64,000 nt of DNA from Cristatella mucedo (GCA_009760855.2 WPIO01000001.1:22304001-22368000), one strand, 5' to 3'; shown: positions 1 to 11,902, counted from the stretch's first letter. The notes: generated from the letters alone by a model not told the origin. A program made the numbers and translations.

Positions 1-1430
1 AGTTTCTCGATCACTAAAGACCAGAGAGAGAATGGTGTTGGGTCTTCGGGAGGACGAGCTGTTTTTACTAAAAACCTGGAGACATTTCCAAAAGGGGGCC
101 TCAGTTTGTGACCCAAAAATTGATTCAGTCAGAGTCCTCTATGGAGGCACGAATAGGTGCTATTTCGTCAACGAAGAAAGTGGAAAGCTAATAGGCCGAA
201 TACATCGATATGCGGATATTGAGATGTCTCGTAGAAAGTGACTTGCTGTCTTATAAATATTTTTTGGGTCTGACTGGCAGGACTTAATTTTTGAGTGAAA
301 AAAGAATACAGTGTTCTGGCTTTTCTAAAAAGCTTCCAGACGAAGACACGGAGAAAGTCTTCGAAAGTGGACAGATCGGTGTCAGATCCAGACTTCTTAA
401 AGTGGTCATTCAAGACTTAACTTTAATGGCGTATCTTGTAAAGTCTTTTTGGTAAATCGAAAGGAGACTCTATGGCTCTGTACACGGACAGAATTTATGG
501 GAGCGTGCTCATCAAGAGCAGTACTAAGTTTTGTTTTAACTGGATTAGTGAGGGTGTCGAGGCTGGGTGCAGATGAAGAAGACCTGCATTGCAAGCAGAT
601 TTAAATATTTCTCAGCAGCTAGGCATTTTTAAGTTGTGTCGCTGGGCAAGCTCATGCTGCCCTGCGAATGCGACGGTGCAGGAGCAGTAAACAAGAGCAA
701 TTACTATCATTGATGAGATGGTAAGCGAGCACGAGACGAGGTCAGTGGGCAGACATTCTTTGTGATCATGACCTGCAGAACGTGACCGTCGATGTGAATC
801 GCATGGCCAACGTGTTGGACCAAGCCGAAATTCTCCGGAAAGTCAAGAAATGAGGAGATACGAGGAGATCTGACTGCTGCTATTGTCATCAAAGTGAATT
901 TTTTTAAAGTCTCCTGCAATCAATGAGGGCTTGTCACTGACAAATATTTTTCGTGAGGAACTCCTACAACTCCTCCGTAAACAAGGTCAGATAGTCAAAA
1001 AGGGGGCTGGTAGATCGCAACTGTGAGAGGCAACTTCTTTGATGTGGATCGAATAGCAACTGATTCAAACGATGACCCGATTGCGGAAAACTTATAGCCA
1101 GATCTTATAGCCGAGCAATTCACCAACAACGACAGCAACCGTACAACCCACTTTGTCAGACCGCCCGGTCGAAATGAATGAGAATCCGGGTGTGGAAATG
1201 GGCCGAGCCTCTCCTTAAAAAACTGGTCGCGCATAAGTAGCCCCTTGGTTTTTAGTGGCACGGACATTAGTTCGCTTAGCAAATATTTTTTTGTTCTCAG
1301 CTACCCCATGTATACCATGTTGTTTATTAGTAAAATGTGAGGCAGCACAGCAGCAGCAGCTGGCTGCTTCCTGGTAGCTGCTCCCTCCTTCCTCCCACTT
1401 CTGGCTGCCGCCAAGTGACAAGCTCGTGCA
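1..1430. other. upstream septin intron or flank, no recognisable gene
   Basis: This stretch precedes the first septin exon that I can recognise. I looked for the septin P-loop exon and for the exon coding the DTPG switch and found neither. Open frames here are short and have no family resemblance. It is most likely a long intron of the septin gene, or flanking DNA if the gene is 5' truncated. Confidence 0.4.
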
Positions 1431-1505
1431 GCAAATGCAAAGTGCCTAGAAAGAGATTAATTTGTCTGAGGGCACTATACAAATGTATTATTATTCTTAT
1501 TAAAT
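1431..1505 (+). mobile_element. LINE-1 family 3' tail fragment
   Basis: A solitary copy of the conserved 3' tail of the main LINE family: GTGCCTAGAAAGAGATTAA, then a TCTGAGGGCACTATAC block, then a TTA-rich tract. It lies in the septin intron just before the G4 exon. Confidence 0.7.
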
Positions 1506-1585
1506 GGTGCTCTGAGTAAGTAAGTCATGGGTAGTATTATCATCGAATGCTCTTTTAGTAGATTGAATGTACTGTCTTGTTTCAG

Positions 1586-1703
1586 GCTCAAGCCACTGGA
1601 TATTGAGGTCATGAAGCGACTCCAGCATAAGGTTAACATAATCCCTATAATCGCCAAAGCAGACACGCTTACGACTCAGGAAAGACGGAGATTGAAGGGA
1701 GAG
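1586..1703 (+). CDS. septin exon with G4 motif
   Basis: Acceptor TTTCAG, donor GTAAAC. One base completes a Gly codon, then 39 codons start [15 protein letters not shown] and include the guanine-specificity motif AKAD. The exon ends in phase 0 after RRRLKGE. Confidence 0.93.
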
Positions 1704-4700
1704 GTAAACTAGTAGACTTTTCAGAACATTTTGATTTTTGTTTCAGCCAGTGCTATAGTCAGGGTACTATATATCATGGTGCTATAGTCGAGGCAAAAAA
1801 TAATAATGAGCAAATACCAGAACACTGTCATGGGCAATCAAGCAGTTCAGGTCTGACAGAGGACGCGTCTAGCTCATACAACCAACACTTATTTCTCGTG
1901 CTAGACTTTTGCATATTGTTCTACAACATTGCTTTGCGGTTTTTGTATCACATTTATAATCTTTGTACTGTAGTGTGATCATTTGAAAAGTGCGATCAGT
2001 TGCAAATATGATCTCTTAACAGATACTAGACGATTTCGATAAATACGACATCAACATCTACGACTTTCCTGAATGCGATAGCGATGAGGACGATGAGTTC
2101 AAGCAGGCTGATGATGAGCTGAAGGTAGTGACCCCCTAACCCTAAGCGATTGTCATCTTTCAGCTTCTTTTTAAGTCTTTATGCACTGCCAGCTTCTCAG
2201 GATCCTAATGCTGTGCTTTGCGTTCCCTAGGCTGCCGTTCCTTTTGCGGTTATCGGCAGCAACGTCGTACTGGAAGTGAATGGGCGGAGAGTGCGTGGCC
2301 GCCTGTATCCGTGGGGCATAGTCGAGGGTAAGAAAGAGTTGCCGCTACTAGATTATATGCCTCGCTTAGCCACACAACGATTGGTCAGACGGCGATGGCT
2401 GGCGGGTGTGAGGGCCCACCATTTTGTGTCGACCCGTGCACTGCAAGTGCCAGCAGATGGAGGTTCGCGTTCGTGATTCGGCTGATTATTTTATTCTGAT
2501 CTTATACTGTTTATGGTTATTATGCCTATTTGAAGCCATAGTCTTAGAGGCTCACAGTTACGGCCGACCGCAACTGAATAGCTTTGTTGCTTTTTCGCAA
2601 GCCTAAACGTGTCGTTCTTCTTTTATTTTAGTTGAAAATTCCCAGCACTCTGACTTCTTGAAGCTTCGCCAGATGCTAATGAGGTACGACAAACAGTGTT
2701 ATTAGCCGACGAGTACTCTTTCAACTGGAACGAATTCTCATCTGGAATGGCAATTATTACTTAACTCTCTGCAGTCGTCTAAATATTTTCATGTAGTTAA
2801 CAGGGTCAAATTCAAGCTTGCCCAGATTATGGTATCAAAGAAAAGCAGGCCTGTGCAGTGGGTCCATGCATTCGTGACTCCCATAAAGCACGGGCTACCT
2901 GATTCAACAGCCTCATTTGCATTGCTGGCAGAGGAGCCTGAGATGCCACCACTCCCGCTTGCAGTGGGCAATGAATAATGGCCTTCGACCTGGGTCGTGA
3001 AATTTGAGCACTTTACCCATAGACTGCGATCGATCCGACAGCATCCAGGCCTCTGTAGCTCTCGCTACTTGCAGGTCCCCCTGTGCCATAAGAAGGATTC
3101 AGTGAGTGAAAAACTCTGGCGCCAGAGGCTTGCCACTCGTGAACGCTGCAACTGCCACATTGACCGCTACTACTCACCCACCTGCACTGGCTCCCCATCA
3201 ACCGGCGTATCGACTTCAAGGCTCCTTCACTGACCTGACAAGGTCCCTTCAGACTCCTACTCGGGCCTACCTAGCTGAAATCTTCTTAAGCATGCCCTCT
3301 CGTCATACCACCCACTCTTCTTTTCCTTGTCGCTGGGTCGTGCCCCTGGCGAATTTTATTCTCAAATCCCTTACAGACCGTACCTCTAGTTCGTGTGTAC
3401 GCTCGAAAAGTCTGGTACTCACTATCGTCTGATAATAGGCCATCTTCTTATTTGAGAACATTTGAAACAACACTAAAAATGTACCTGTTCCTCAAAGCCT
3501 GTGCTCCGTCTGTGCGAATTGTCCTTTACCAGCTTGAAAAGGCTGTAATTGTGCACATCTTAACTTGCCAGTAGACACAGTTCCTCTCCAGAATATTTGA
3601 AATGCCTAAACTTGGTTCTCGTGGGGCACGATATAATTTGTTTACTATTACTACCTTTCATATCGTGTAGCATTAACATGAGTTCGCCCGTGTACAAGTA
3701 TCTTTGCTTCATTATAGTACACATCTCCAAGACCTGAAAGATGTCACGGAAGAAGTACACTATGAAAACTTTAGAGCAGAATACATTCAGAGAATGGAAG
3801 CGAACAATAACATAGTACTGAAAGCGAATTTATTATCAGGCGACAATAGGGCCAAGTATGTTGTCGAGCAGATTCAGCAACCGGATCTAGAGAAGCAGCT
3901 GCTTGAGAAGGAGATGGAGGTGAGTAAAGCTGCTGCTGCCGCTGCTACTCGATGTCTGCCTTTTTGTCTCTTGTCAGCTTCCTCCAAGCGGCATGAGCTC
4001 GTGACTTAATTTGCGAGCATCGTGCACGCGTGTACTGTCAACACCTCGCAGTGCCTGTGCACTACTTGGTTGGCTACGGATACAAAAATCCGCAGGTCAC
4101 AATGTAGTTTCTGAATCGCATAATTTTGGCTGAACTTATGTGATTCTTATTGTAGCTAATTATTATTTATTAAAAAGCCAAGCCGATTGGTCATCAAGCG
4201 CTTGTGAACTGCTGTAAATTTATGTCCTAGTGAAAGACGAAGGCGCTCGTATGCAGACCGATACCAGGTACAGAGTAGTGCACCTCCTGAGAATATCGGT
4301 CTCGAAAGCTCTACTAATGTTCAGAAGCTATGGACTCCCGTAAGTCGTAAAGAGAGCTATTTAGCAGCACTGCTGTGGGATATTTAAAAAGACGACAGGC
4401 TCAGATTTACAAGATTTTTATCGCAAAATATTGCTACAAGCGCTACCGATATTCCAAGTTGCTCGAATCCGGCCTTACCGTTCTTACATTCCGGTAGTAG
4501 TTTTCTACTGACTGTCAATTTCCTTTGAAATTGTAGCCCCACTTGCATGGATAAAAAGACCAATACATCGTCATCTGATTAATACTGCAAAAGCATTTCG
4601 TTCTTTGACTGTCATTTGTACTTTGCGTATGCGTTTGCGCATTCATTTTTATAACAGTTGGTGGTAAGCTGGTATCTGACTTATGTAGCAAAGCAGTTGG

Positions 4701-4940
4701 CCGTTGGGCAGTCAATCGGTTTTTCCTTCAGGCATGTGTAACATCCATTGTCGCACCCTTTAGCAGGAGCAGAGCGAAACAACTAGTTATCACCCCCAGT
4801 CTGTTGCGTAATTACGTTGCTGCTAGTATAACGTTCTTGCATGTAAAATAATAATTTTCTTTTTCTTACAGCTCAAGCGAACACATGAGCTTCTTCTGCA
4901 GATGCAGAGCCGGCTGATGCATACACAGCAGCAGGTGTGA
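1586..4940 (+). CDS. septin, SEPT2 group, 3' part of gene (six exons)
   Basis: Coding join seen: 1586-1703, 2023-2124, 2231-2327, 2632-2683, 3718-3919, 4872-4940 (stop TGA). Septins are GTP-binding proteins that polymerise into filaments at the cell cortex and division site. The first exon has the G4 motif AKAD within [14 protein letters not shown]. The next carries [14 protein letters not shown], and the following two the septin-unique element ([23 protein letters not shown]). [20 protein letters not shown] and a short C-terminal helix with heptad-like leucines ([20 protein letters not shown]) follow. The short tail matches SEPT1/2/4/5 rather than the long coiled coil of SEPT6/7. All introns here are GT..AG and phases agree. 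The P-loop and DTPG exons are not in the window, so the gene is partial here. Confidence 0.93.
2023..2124 (+). CDS. septin exon, acidic loop
   Basis: 34 codons in phase 0 between acceptor TTAACAG and donor GTAGTG. Contains [19 protein letters not shown], the septin stretch that follows G4. Confidence 0.93.
2231..2327 (+). CDS. septin exon, septin-unique element
   Basis: Starts after TCCCTAG with [11 protein letters not shown] and runs through [13 protein letters not shown]. The last base G joins TT of the next exon to make Val. Donor GTAAGA. This region forms part of the G-interface in known septins. Confidence 0.94.
2632..2683 (+). CDS. septin exon ([16 protein letters not shown])
   Basis: A 52-nt exon between acceptor ATTTTAG and donor GTACGA. 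It leaves AG in hand, which with the T of the next exon codes Ser before THLQDL. Many septins have Arg or nothing at this point, so the donor could be confirmed by cDNA. Confidence 0.88.
3000..3560 (+). mobile_element. LINE-1 family relic inside septin intron
   Basis: Frameshifted remains of the C-terminal end of a non-LTR reverse transcriptase. The conserved [13 protein letters not shown]-like stretch can be followed at about 3175-3225 across frames, then FRLLLGPT and a decayed segment. It is 5' truncated and non-functional. Confidence 0.65.
3718..3919 (+). CDS. septin exon, end of GTPase domain and start of tail
   Basis: Acceptor ATTATAG, donor GTGAGT. Codes [20 protein letters not shown], then a family-variable stretch ([17 protein letters not shown]) and [11 protein letters not shown]. 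Confidence 0.93.
4872..4940 (+). CDS. septin last coding exon
   Basis: Starts after TTCTTACAG. Codes [22 protein letters not shown] and ends at TGA. Short Gln/Leu-rich helix, like the SEPT2-group C-terminus. Confidence 0.92.
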   Translation, partial: LKRTHELLLQMQSRLMHTQQQV

Positions 4941-6760
4941 AGCAGTCGAATATTTAAGACCAGCCACCGAAGCATCTGCCGTCTTGATGCTGACATCTGC
5001 CTGTACGCGTTTGACGACACAGGCATCCTCACGTGGATATGGCCGACCGTAGATAGAATGTTAACGAAACACGCGTCAGAGTGCACTTCGCCTCGCGACG
5101 AACTATTCTTCTCACTGCGGGAATGTACGCTGGCCCCTGAAATCACTTTTTATCGTTAGCACGGCAGGTGAACCTTCTTTGCGAGGCACCTGCCGTGCTA
5201 GAACGACGTTTCTCTGCCGGAGACTACCTTAACGAACAGTTACATTAGATATTTGGCCTCACCTAGGCTTACAAAGATTCTAGGTTTACGTTGGCACTCA
5301 CGTGCATCCAGATTTACTGTATTTAGCACGGTCTGCCACTCGCCCAGAGATGCCGCTTTTCCTGAGCTGCCGCCGCCGTGGCCATGGGTGGCCAAAGGAA
5401 ATCTCTGGATCTCTTCTTCCAACCATTCACCGTCGTTCGCGTTTTGCAGCCCCTCAGACTAGTTTCTGTAGCTCTGCTATGGTAGGCTCAGCCATTAGCG
5501 ACAGTGTGCAGCTACAGCTGCCTGCGACCTTTCGTACACCGACCCCCCCCCATCGGCTCTGCTCCTGAATCGTCGACATTCAACTTAGGTCACGAGCTCG
5601 TTGCACGAACATGCATGCCGAGCGACACCTGTTATTTGTTATCGCCATTTCGTAGCTACATTTTTCATGTACGCTCGGAGCCTTCATGCTGCTGACGCCA
5701 TCAACCCGGTGGCGCACGATAGGGCCGCATTCGTCTTGCAGCCTTCACCTTGCCCTGCTGGGTACACTTGCCAATTGACTCGATTCTTCGAAAAGCCTCA
5801 GCGTGTGTAGTAGTAGTCCCTGAAGCTTTTGTTTGTGGCAGCAATCGATGCCTTCGGGTGCCTTTGTAGAACAAGAGCTGCCGAGCCTGCGGAATACAAA
5901 TGTTCAACTAGCGGCCTCCATCATCGGTCAAAGGTCACTCAGTCGCGCCTGCATGCTTTGATAAAGCTTGAACAGATATAGAGGCTCTATTATTGCAATT
6001 ATTTTGCGTATTTAAGCAACAAAGTGCTCTAAATAATTATAACGAGTCAAAATGTACATGCGGGAAGGCGGGCTGAAGTGGAGCATCAGAGTTATTGGGT
6101 CTGCTGCTCGGTGTCTGCTGCCGAATTTCCCTCTTTGCCAGCCAGCCTCAAAACACATGAAATCGCCCTCGAAGTTCAATTTCGATAGCTAAAAACTGCC
6201 GTCGCAGGTAAAAAAGTATAGTAGCTATCTCCCCAATCAACAGCCTTGTTTATAAAGCGGCCAAGATCCTGGCCAAATGCCACACTAACTTTCAGGCGGG
6301 CAAGGAAGAGTTGCTTATTGCAGGACTGTAACCCACGGCCAGGATTGTAAAATGCCAACACATTACCCCCAAGTTAAGACTCCGAGGGCATTGTAGCATA
6401 CTTATGCGTACAGTACGCTTTATGAGAGCCTTGTTGCGGTTCCTCGGATAGCGGGTGCTTTGTCTAGAACGATAGGAATTATCTGTCTGGCAGATCGGCC
6501 TCTACGAATTTTTTCAAGGAGCATGGTGTGGCGTCACATCATCTAGTTCCTATCATCACGGCACGCAGCACACCGGCAGCAGACATATTTCTTTCCGAAT
6601 ACACCGGATTTCCTTGAAACAACTGAGTAGTTGAGTATCATATGACTTGCGGAAGCAGTTTCCTTACTTTAGCTATGCCACGGATAAGGTAGCAATAACT
6701 ACTGCTGTCTGACAGCGCTCAGAGCATTCTTAATTCTTATAAGAACAATAGATCGTCAGC
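4941..6760. other. septin 3' UTR and downstream intergenic DNA
   Basis: Follows the septin stop codon. The first part is presumably 3' UTR and contains the inverted repeat at 5157-5200. I see no conserved coding segment; the open frames at 5250-5810 lack family signals and overlap each other on both strands. Confidence 0.5.
5157..5200. repeat. 14-bp perfect inverted repeat, 16-nt loop
   Basis: TAGCACGGCAGGTG is followed after 16 nt by CACCTGCCGTGCTA. It lies 217 nt past the septin stop, so it could form a GC-rich hairpin in the 3' UTR. Confidence 0.8.
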
Positions 6761-6764
6761 AAAA

Positions 6765-6814
6765 GGCCAACCTCAAAGGGGTTGCGACCCACAGGTTGAG
6801 AACCGCTGGACTAG
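6765..6814 (-). mobile_element. hAT (Charlie-like) transposon terminus, fragment
   Basis: On the minus strand the sequence starts CAGCGGTTCTCAACCTGTGG and continues GTCGCAACCCCTTTGAGG. Many hAT elements of the Charlie type begin with a closely similar CAGTGGTTCTCAACC terminus. The partner terminus was not found, so only a fragment is claimed. Confidence 0.5.
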
Positions 6815-6939
6815 AGCGACGCTGGCGGCGTACTGGATTCTTAGGTATTGTGGTGGTCGCTACGGTAAGTACCCGTAAACGACGCCTGCATGTAAAGCGG
6901 CCCAGACATCTGATTTGAAAACTTGACGCCTTGCCATTC

Positions 6940-7770
6940 CGTAGAGGCGTCCCTGCCGTTGGAGGCTGTAGCCCCCCCCCACCCAGAAACCCGTTGGCAG
7001 CTGAAGGGCCGCCGCCGCCCGCGGGCAACGCCGCCGCTCAGCCAGCCCGCGGCCCCGTGCGGCGACTGACGCCGAGACCGGGCGGCTCCGCCGCCCGGGA
7101 CGCCTCTCTAGTCGCTGCCGCGTGCAACGTGGCAGTCTCTACAAAAAGAGCAGCTGCCGTCGTCTGCATACTGACTCTGAAATCTGCCTGCCGATGACGC
7201 ACCGTCAGGAAAGAGTATTTAGCTCCTTTAAAAAGAAAAGTTGGCCGCACACTATTTTGGGGGAGACCCGAGCTCCGAGCCGAGGGCGCACCGCTCGAGA
7301 GGGCCTCTTAAGACCGCGTTTAAAAGCCGCCGCTCAGAGCCGGAGAGCCGGAAGCGAAGCTTCGGATGCAAGCTCGCCGGTGCGTCATCTCGCCTCATCT
7401 AAAATAAAAAAAATTGACAGCCTTCCTCTGGAGAACCACGTGAAGCTGTGCGCCGACAGGAAAAGTCCTCAAGCGCTCTGCGAGAAGATTTCAATATCCC
7501 ATCCGAGGTTGCTCGAAGCACCCTCGGCTGGCCGCCCGGAAGTGTTGTCCGACCTCGTTTTAGCCACGTCTACTAAACGAGTGCTAGGCACCCCGTCAGG
7601 AGAAACGCGTTGAAGCTGCCCGCCTTCTTGCGAGCCGCAGGACGAGGCATGGAAGCCGCTCTTTAACTTCAGTAGTCCTCTCTGGAAAACGGCTTGCCGT
7701 ACGGCCGGGCTTCCCGAAAGGCTAAAGGGGACTGTAAGCGTCGCGCCACTTCCGAGTGGCCTAACACGCG
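6940..7770. other. GC- and CpG-rich block without a recognisable gene
   Basis: Base composition jumps here: runs such as CCGCCGCCGCCCGCGGGC and many CpG pairs, against a moderate background. A 163-codon plus-strand frame (7122-7613) is open but Ser/Arg-rich with no known motif. Read as a CpG-rich repeat body or an island, not as a gene. Confidence 0.35.
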
Positions 7771-7861
7771 GTTAAAAAATACCCGCCGATTGAACAGCCT
7801 CTCAGGATAATAATGCACTGTTCGCGCGAAGCTATCCCCAATATTGCTGCGCTACTAACTG

Positions 7862-8025
7862 ATTTAACAGCCCAATTGTGTATAGCGGCACAGAAGAGCC
7901 TTTATGGCTATCACCATCGCTTGCAGTTGCGATAAGGGATCGCCCACTGCTGGATTCGAACCCATGACCTCGTGACAGAGGTCGTGAAAAGCAACTGCCT
8001 CACCTAGTGAACCTTCACGGCTCTG
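7862..8025 (-). mobile_element. SINE-B, tRNA-derived
   Basis: On the minus strand there is a tRNA-like promoter (B-box-like GGGTTCGAATCC, with a GAGGTCATG stem just before it). It is followed by a body with TTATCGC.., AGCGATGGTGATAGCCATAA and AGGCTCTTCTGTGCCGCTAT. Shares this body with 53195-53392 and 55478-55632. Confidence 0.7.
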
Positions 8026-8296
8026 TCCTAAGCCACCAACCGGCTAAGCGTCCGCTATTCCGCTTGCTTTGCTCCAGCGGCAAGGAGACGTTCATAGGAG
8101 CCGCTCATAGCTATTCGGGCAGCGGGCAAACCACTGTTTACTCTCGTTCGAGCTACTGCGCGATCGCCGCGAGGTCCGCTGTGCGACACTTCAAACGTGA
8201 GGAACGCCTCGGTCAATACCACTGCGACTACCTCCACCAGCCGAGCCATCTACTAAGGAATCTTGTAGCTCCGCTGACAAGTCAAGCGAGATCGAA

Positions 8297-8800
8297 AATA
8301 ATAATATTGTACTTGATAAAGCGCCCTCAGAGAACTTAATATCTTTCTAGGCGCTTTACATGTGCTGCAAAGTGATATGCAATAGAATAGTAAGTAAAAT
8401 CATGCTTGAAAAACAAACAAAATGAATAATATGGTTAGGGGTGACATGCACAGGGTCAGCATGCAAATGTGGTTAGTGGCAGCATGCACAGTGTCAGCAT
8501 GCATAAGCACGTGAAGGACAAATCACAGGGACCCACTAAATGCTGTCCTAAATAGGCGTTTTTAAGTTTCTTTTAAATGTGGTCAGGTCATGGGATGTTC
8601 TGACGCAGGTCGGGAGGGAGTTCTAAGCTTTGGGAGCATCCGAACTAAATGCACGGTCTCCAAAGGATTTAAGGTTTGTACGAGGTATTTGTAGACTGTT
8701 GGATTCCGAAAAGCAGGTGGTACGATGCTTGGCCTGATGGGATAGTATATCTGAGAGATAGGCTGGAGCAATAGAATGAAGGGACCTAATCGATCGAGCG
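8297..8800 (-). mobile_element. LINE-1 family 3' end
   Basis: Minus-strand copy ending in the tail AAGATATTAAGTTCTCTGAG plus GGCGCTTTATCAAG and a TTA tract. Upstream are the end of the reverse transcriptase ORF (SLHSIAPAYLSDIL, CFSESNSLQIPRTNLKSFGD, shifted frames) and a 3' UTR with repeated CATGCTGACCCTGTGCATG-like words. 5' truncated. Confidence 0.8.
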
Positions 8801-8989
8801 CGAGAAGTGCAGAATAAACCGTCTAATCTTCCTCTGATGAATTCAGAGGCCAGTGCATCCAATTGCGCCCCTCTCTTTTGCGGTATTGGAAAAATGGGAG
8901 TATTCAGCAGAGTGTGGCAATAGAGAACGATCCGGAAGAACCTTGCTAGACATGGTGTCCAGTTGCCGCGCGCGCGAGTGCTATGTGTG

Positions 8990-10085
8990 GTTGCAAATGC
9001 CGTCCTGTAGTTGAAATTTAACATTAAAGTGCTATAACCCCACAAGACTATATACTGTAAAAGGGTTTTTTTCAAATGGTGACAATGGCATTCGAGCAAC
9101 TTGCTCTCTCTGCACTACTACGACCCCCTTTGATATCCTAGGAAGTGACATCCGGCGTTTACGGCGCTACCCAGCTTTTCTCGGACCAGCTGAGTTGGCG
9201 TACTGGAAAGCCGTCAGAGTGGGCGCGACCGACCAAAAGTCACGCTGCGCCTGCCTTTGATAAACGACGGTCGGGTGTGGTAATAATAATAACAATAATT
9301 CACTTGATAGACTCGGACCGCAATACTTCACGGGGCAAACTGTGTAGTTGATATGAATTTAAAGATGGTCGGCACGGCCAAACGTTCCGCGTGTACAGGC
9401 AACTCAATGCTGATTCGCTATCCGGCGCTGAAAAATAAATTTCATACAACTAGATAGTATGTTCGCTTCGTAAGAAAACTATTCAATGTAGCCGGCTCAT
9501 AAGGTAGGTCGGCGGAAACCTAGGTTCGCCTTCCTGAGCAAATTTGTGGATTTTTCCGTGATTTTTCATGGGTGCAGGCTAATTTCGATGTAAAACCTGT
9601 GGTTTCGCTCGCCATTGTGGACCGACGAGTTTTCGTAGCAATCAATTGAGAATAAAAAAATGAGCAAAGCGCGCAGAACACAGGCGTTCCTATGGCAGAC
9701 AACATCAAGAAAAAGAAGCAGCCAATGAAGCCACACACTGATACGTCCCGTATGACAAACTCTATAACAGGAAGTGACTGAAGAAGAATAAGTCCTGCGG
9801 CGGGAGCTTCGAGCTCGCAGACCGCAGCAGCGAGCAGCTCACTTAAGGCAGACTGTAAGCAGAATGAGACTAGATATAAGACTAGAGCGCTTCACGGCAT
9901 CTCAGGTCTCGGTTTGAAGTACTAGCCCGACGGTAAGCCACGCCCTCCAGCGAGGGTGGGCTTACTAATAAGGTGAGCGGACCGCAACGTAAGGCGACAA
10001 AAAAAGTCCGGTGATTTTTTTTCCGCGGCATAAGCTAGTGCTTAGATAGGCATTCAAAAGTGCACAAGTAGCTCGCTTAGACGAG
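8990..10085. other. intergenic DNA, nothing recognised
   Basis: No conserved frame, RNA gene or full repeat seen. A short TTA-type tract with ACTTGATA at 9280-9308 may be the very end of another LINE tail. Confidence 0.4.
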
Positions 10086-10089
10086 CTTG

Positions 10090-10190
10090 CAATAGTAATA
10101 ATTAATAATAACAATATATTTGTATAGCACCTTCAGAGAATCTTATCTCTGTCTAGGCACTTTACTTACAGTTGCTATAAAGGAAGGAAG
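10090..10190 (-). mobile_element. LINE-1 family 3' tail fragment
   Basis: Minus-strand tail: AAAGTGCCTAGACAGAGATAA, then AAGATTCTCTGAAGGTGCTA, then TATTGTTATTATT. Only the 3' end remains. Confidence 0.65.
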
Positions 10191-10289
10191 ATCTAGACAA
10201 AGAAACGACGCCCGAAGATACTTGAAGCCGCCAATTAGTAGCACCCGTGATTAGTGTAATGTACTGAATTACGCACAGGTAAGCAGGCA

Positions 10290-10665
10290 AAGGGCAGAGG
10301 AAACAAAACAAAAAACGTTCCCCGGGGTACAGGGAAAGCTGAGCGCAACGACGGCGTCTTCAGCTGAGACTTGAAAGCTGCAAAGTCGCTGCAGAAGCCG
10401 GAAGCGAGTTCCAGAACGTCAGCGCCTACGAATTGAAGGCCCGACAACCATAAGATTCATTAATAGTACGAGGACCGGTGAGTCGACGGAAGCCGAGGAG
10501 CGATTGATGCGAGAGCATATTCAAGCAAGAAGGTCAAGAATAGATAGGCGGATGCAAGGAGTGAAGCCGGGAGAGAATGTTCATACCCGTAAGCAGCTTA
10601 TAGAGCTGATTTTGAATGCAAGCGTTCTGGATGTTCAGCACCCGGAATTCTCAAGGTAGACTGTA
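10290..10665 (-). mobile_element. LINE of another family, RT C-terminal relic
   Basis: The minus strand reads LYKLLTGMNILSRLHSLHPP, later LLGFRRLTGPRTINESYGC, RAFNS, ALTFWNSLPASAATL and LSSLS in shifting frames. This is the typical end of L2/CR1-type reverse transcriptase ORFs (..RTN..G..AF.. WNSLP..). Broken by stops. Confidence 0.6.
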
Positions 10666-10669
10666 GAAT

Positions 10670-11900
10670 GGTAGCTTATCCTATTTATTCATGCATCGTG
10701 GATTTAATCAAGTTCTGCTGTTGTAAAGACAAAACGAAGACGATTCCTGCTCAAATTATTCCTTTCGCGCTAGTATTTTCACTTCGCGTATGTAAAAAAC
10801 CGCCAATACCTCATGGGGGTATTTTCGCACTAGAACCACGTCACGTCATTATCGGCCATTGGAACCGAGACCTGAAATATCCGAGTTGAGAGTCATACAC
10901 AGTAGACATTTGTTCAGTAACGTTTTCCGCAGTCAGTGCATATTACTGTTACGCAGCTATACCACTGATGCTGCAAATTTCTCTGCTCACATTTGGAGCA
11001 GCTCCGAACTACAGCGGCCTCTTCGTCCTTTCAGCCATGATGCCATACATCGTGCGGTCGCCAGATGGCTGTACCCTTTAAGCGCAGGCGAATATTGCAC
11101 GGTCTATTCAGACGAGTTCGGAATCCCAGCAGAGAGACCAAATGGAGCCCTGCAGCGAATGCTCCATACTCCAGTAGGCGAGACGTGCTTGGTGGACACG
11201 TCACGTGGGATGGGCATATCTGTCGTCGCAGCTTCGCCAGAATGACGGACAAGCTTCGGTACTTTTCAATGCACCTGCCATTAGATGCGTCTCCTGGAAT
11301 TCACTGAGAATCTAATTTGAAGCCGTTTTTGATAGCCAAGTTTCCCTTTTTAACACAAATTCTCATTGAATATACGGATATTTCAGCTGCAGCAAAAGCC
11401 TGTGATTTAACAACGCTCCAATTCGAAAATGTTCGACTTCCGATCAAATATGCAATAGGTGATTACTTCGACCAGTGTCCAGCTCATTTTCAAGCTTACA
11501 CTTCAGTTACCTCTGATTTTATTTATTAGCCATCTAAAAAATCTGTTTAATTAAGAAATGTAAGCCTCAGCTACCCATTACTGCATGTTGTTACGACGAT
11601 CGCTCTTATAAAAGAGCTTTCTGAGTAGGCTCAAGAAAAAGATGCACGTCCATTATTGGTCTATGATACTTTCTTATCTACCATATCACGTGAATTTTCT
11701 AGTTCTTCAACTGCTAATGTAATTCAGTTATACATCACGTGTTTGACTATTCCATGATATGCATGCTATTGGCAATCGACTTCGCAAGAAAACTACCTAA
11801 AGCTGTGAGTTTACCATAGAAAACTGCCCCAGCTCAAAAACCGTTTAGCCCTCACGACTAGGGATTTACAAAAAGGTCACGTGCAGGCACACAAAACATA
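10670..11900. other. intergenic DNA, nothing recognised
   Basis: Several open frames of 70-130 codons exist on both strands but none shows family similarity, and they overlap one another. A TA dinucleotide tract closes the region at 11903-11930. Confidence 0.4.
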
Positions 11901-11902
11901 CG

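Noticed and set aside
1-1585. Septin P-loop exons
   Set aside because: No GxxxxGKS or DTPG coding segment with splice borders was found on the plus strand.
7122-7613. 163-codon frame in the GC-rich block as a gene
   Set aside because: No known motif, Ser/Arg/Lys-rich as expected from GC-rich non-coding DNA; overlapped by frames on the other strand.
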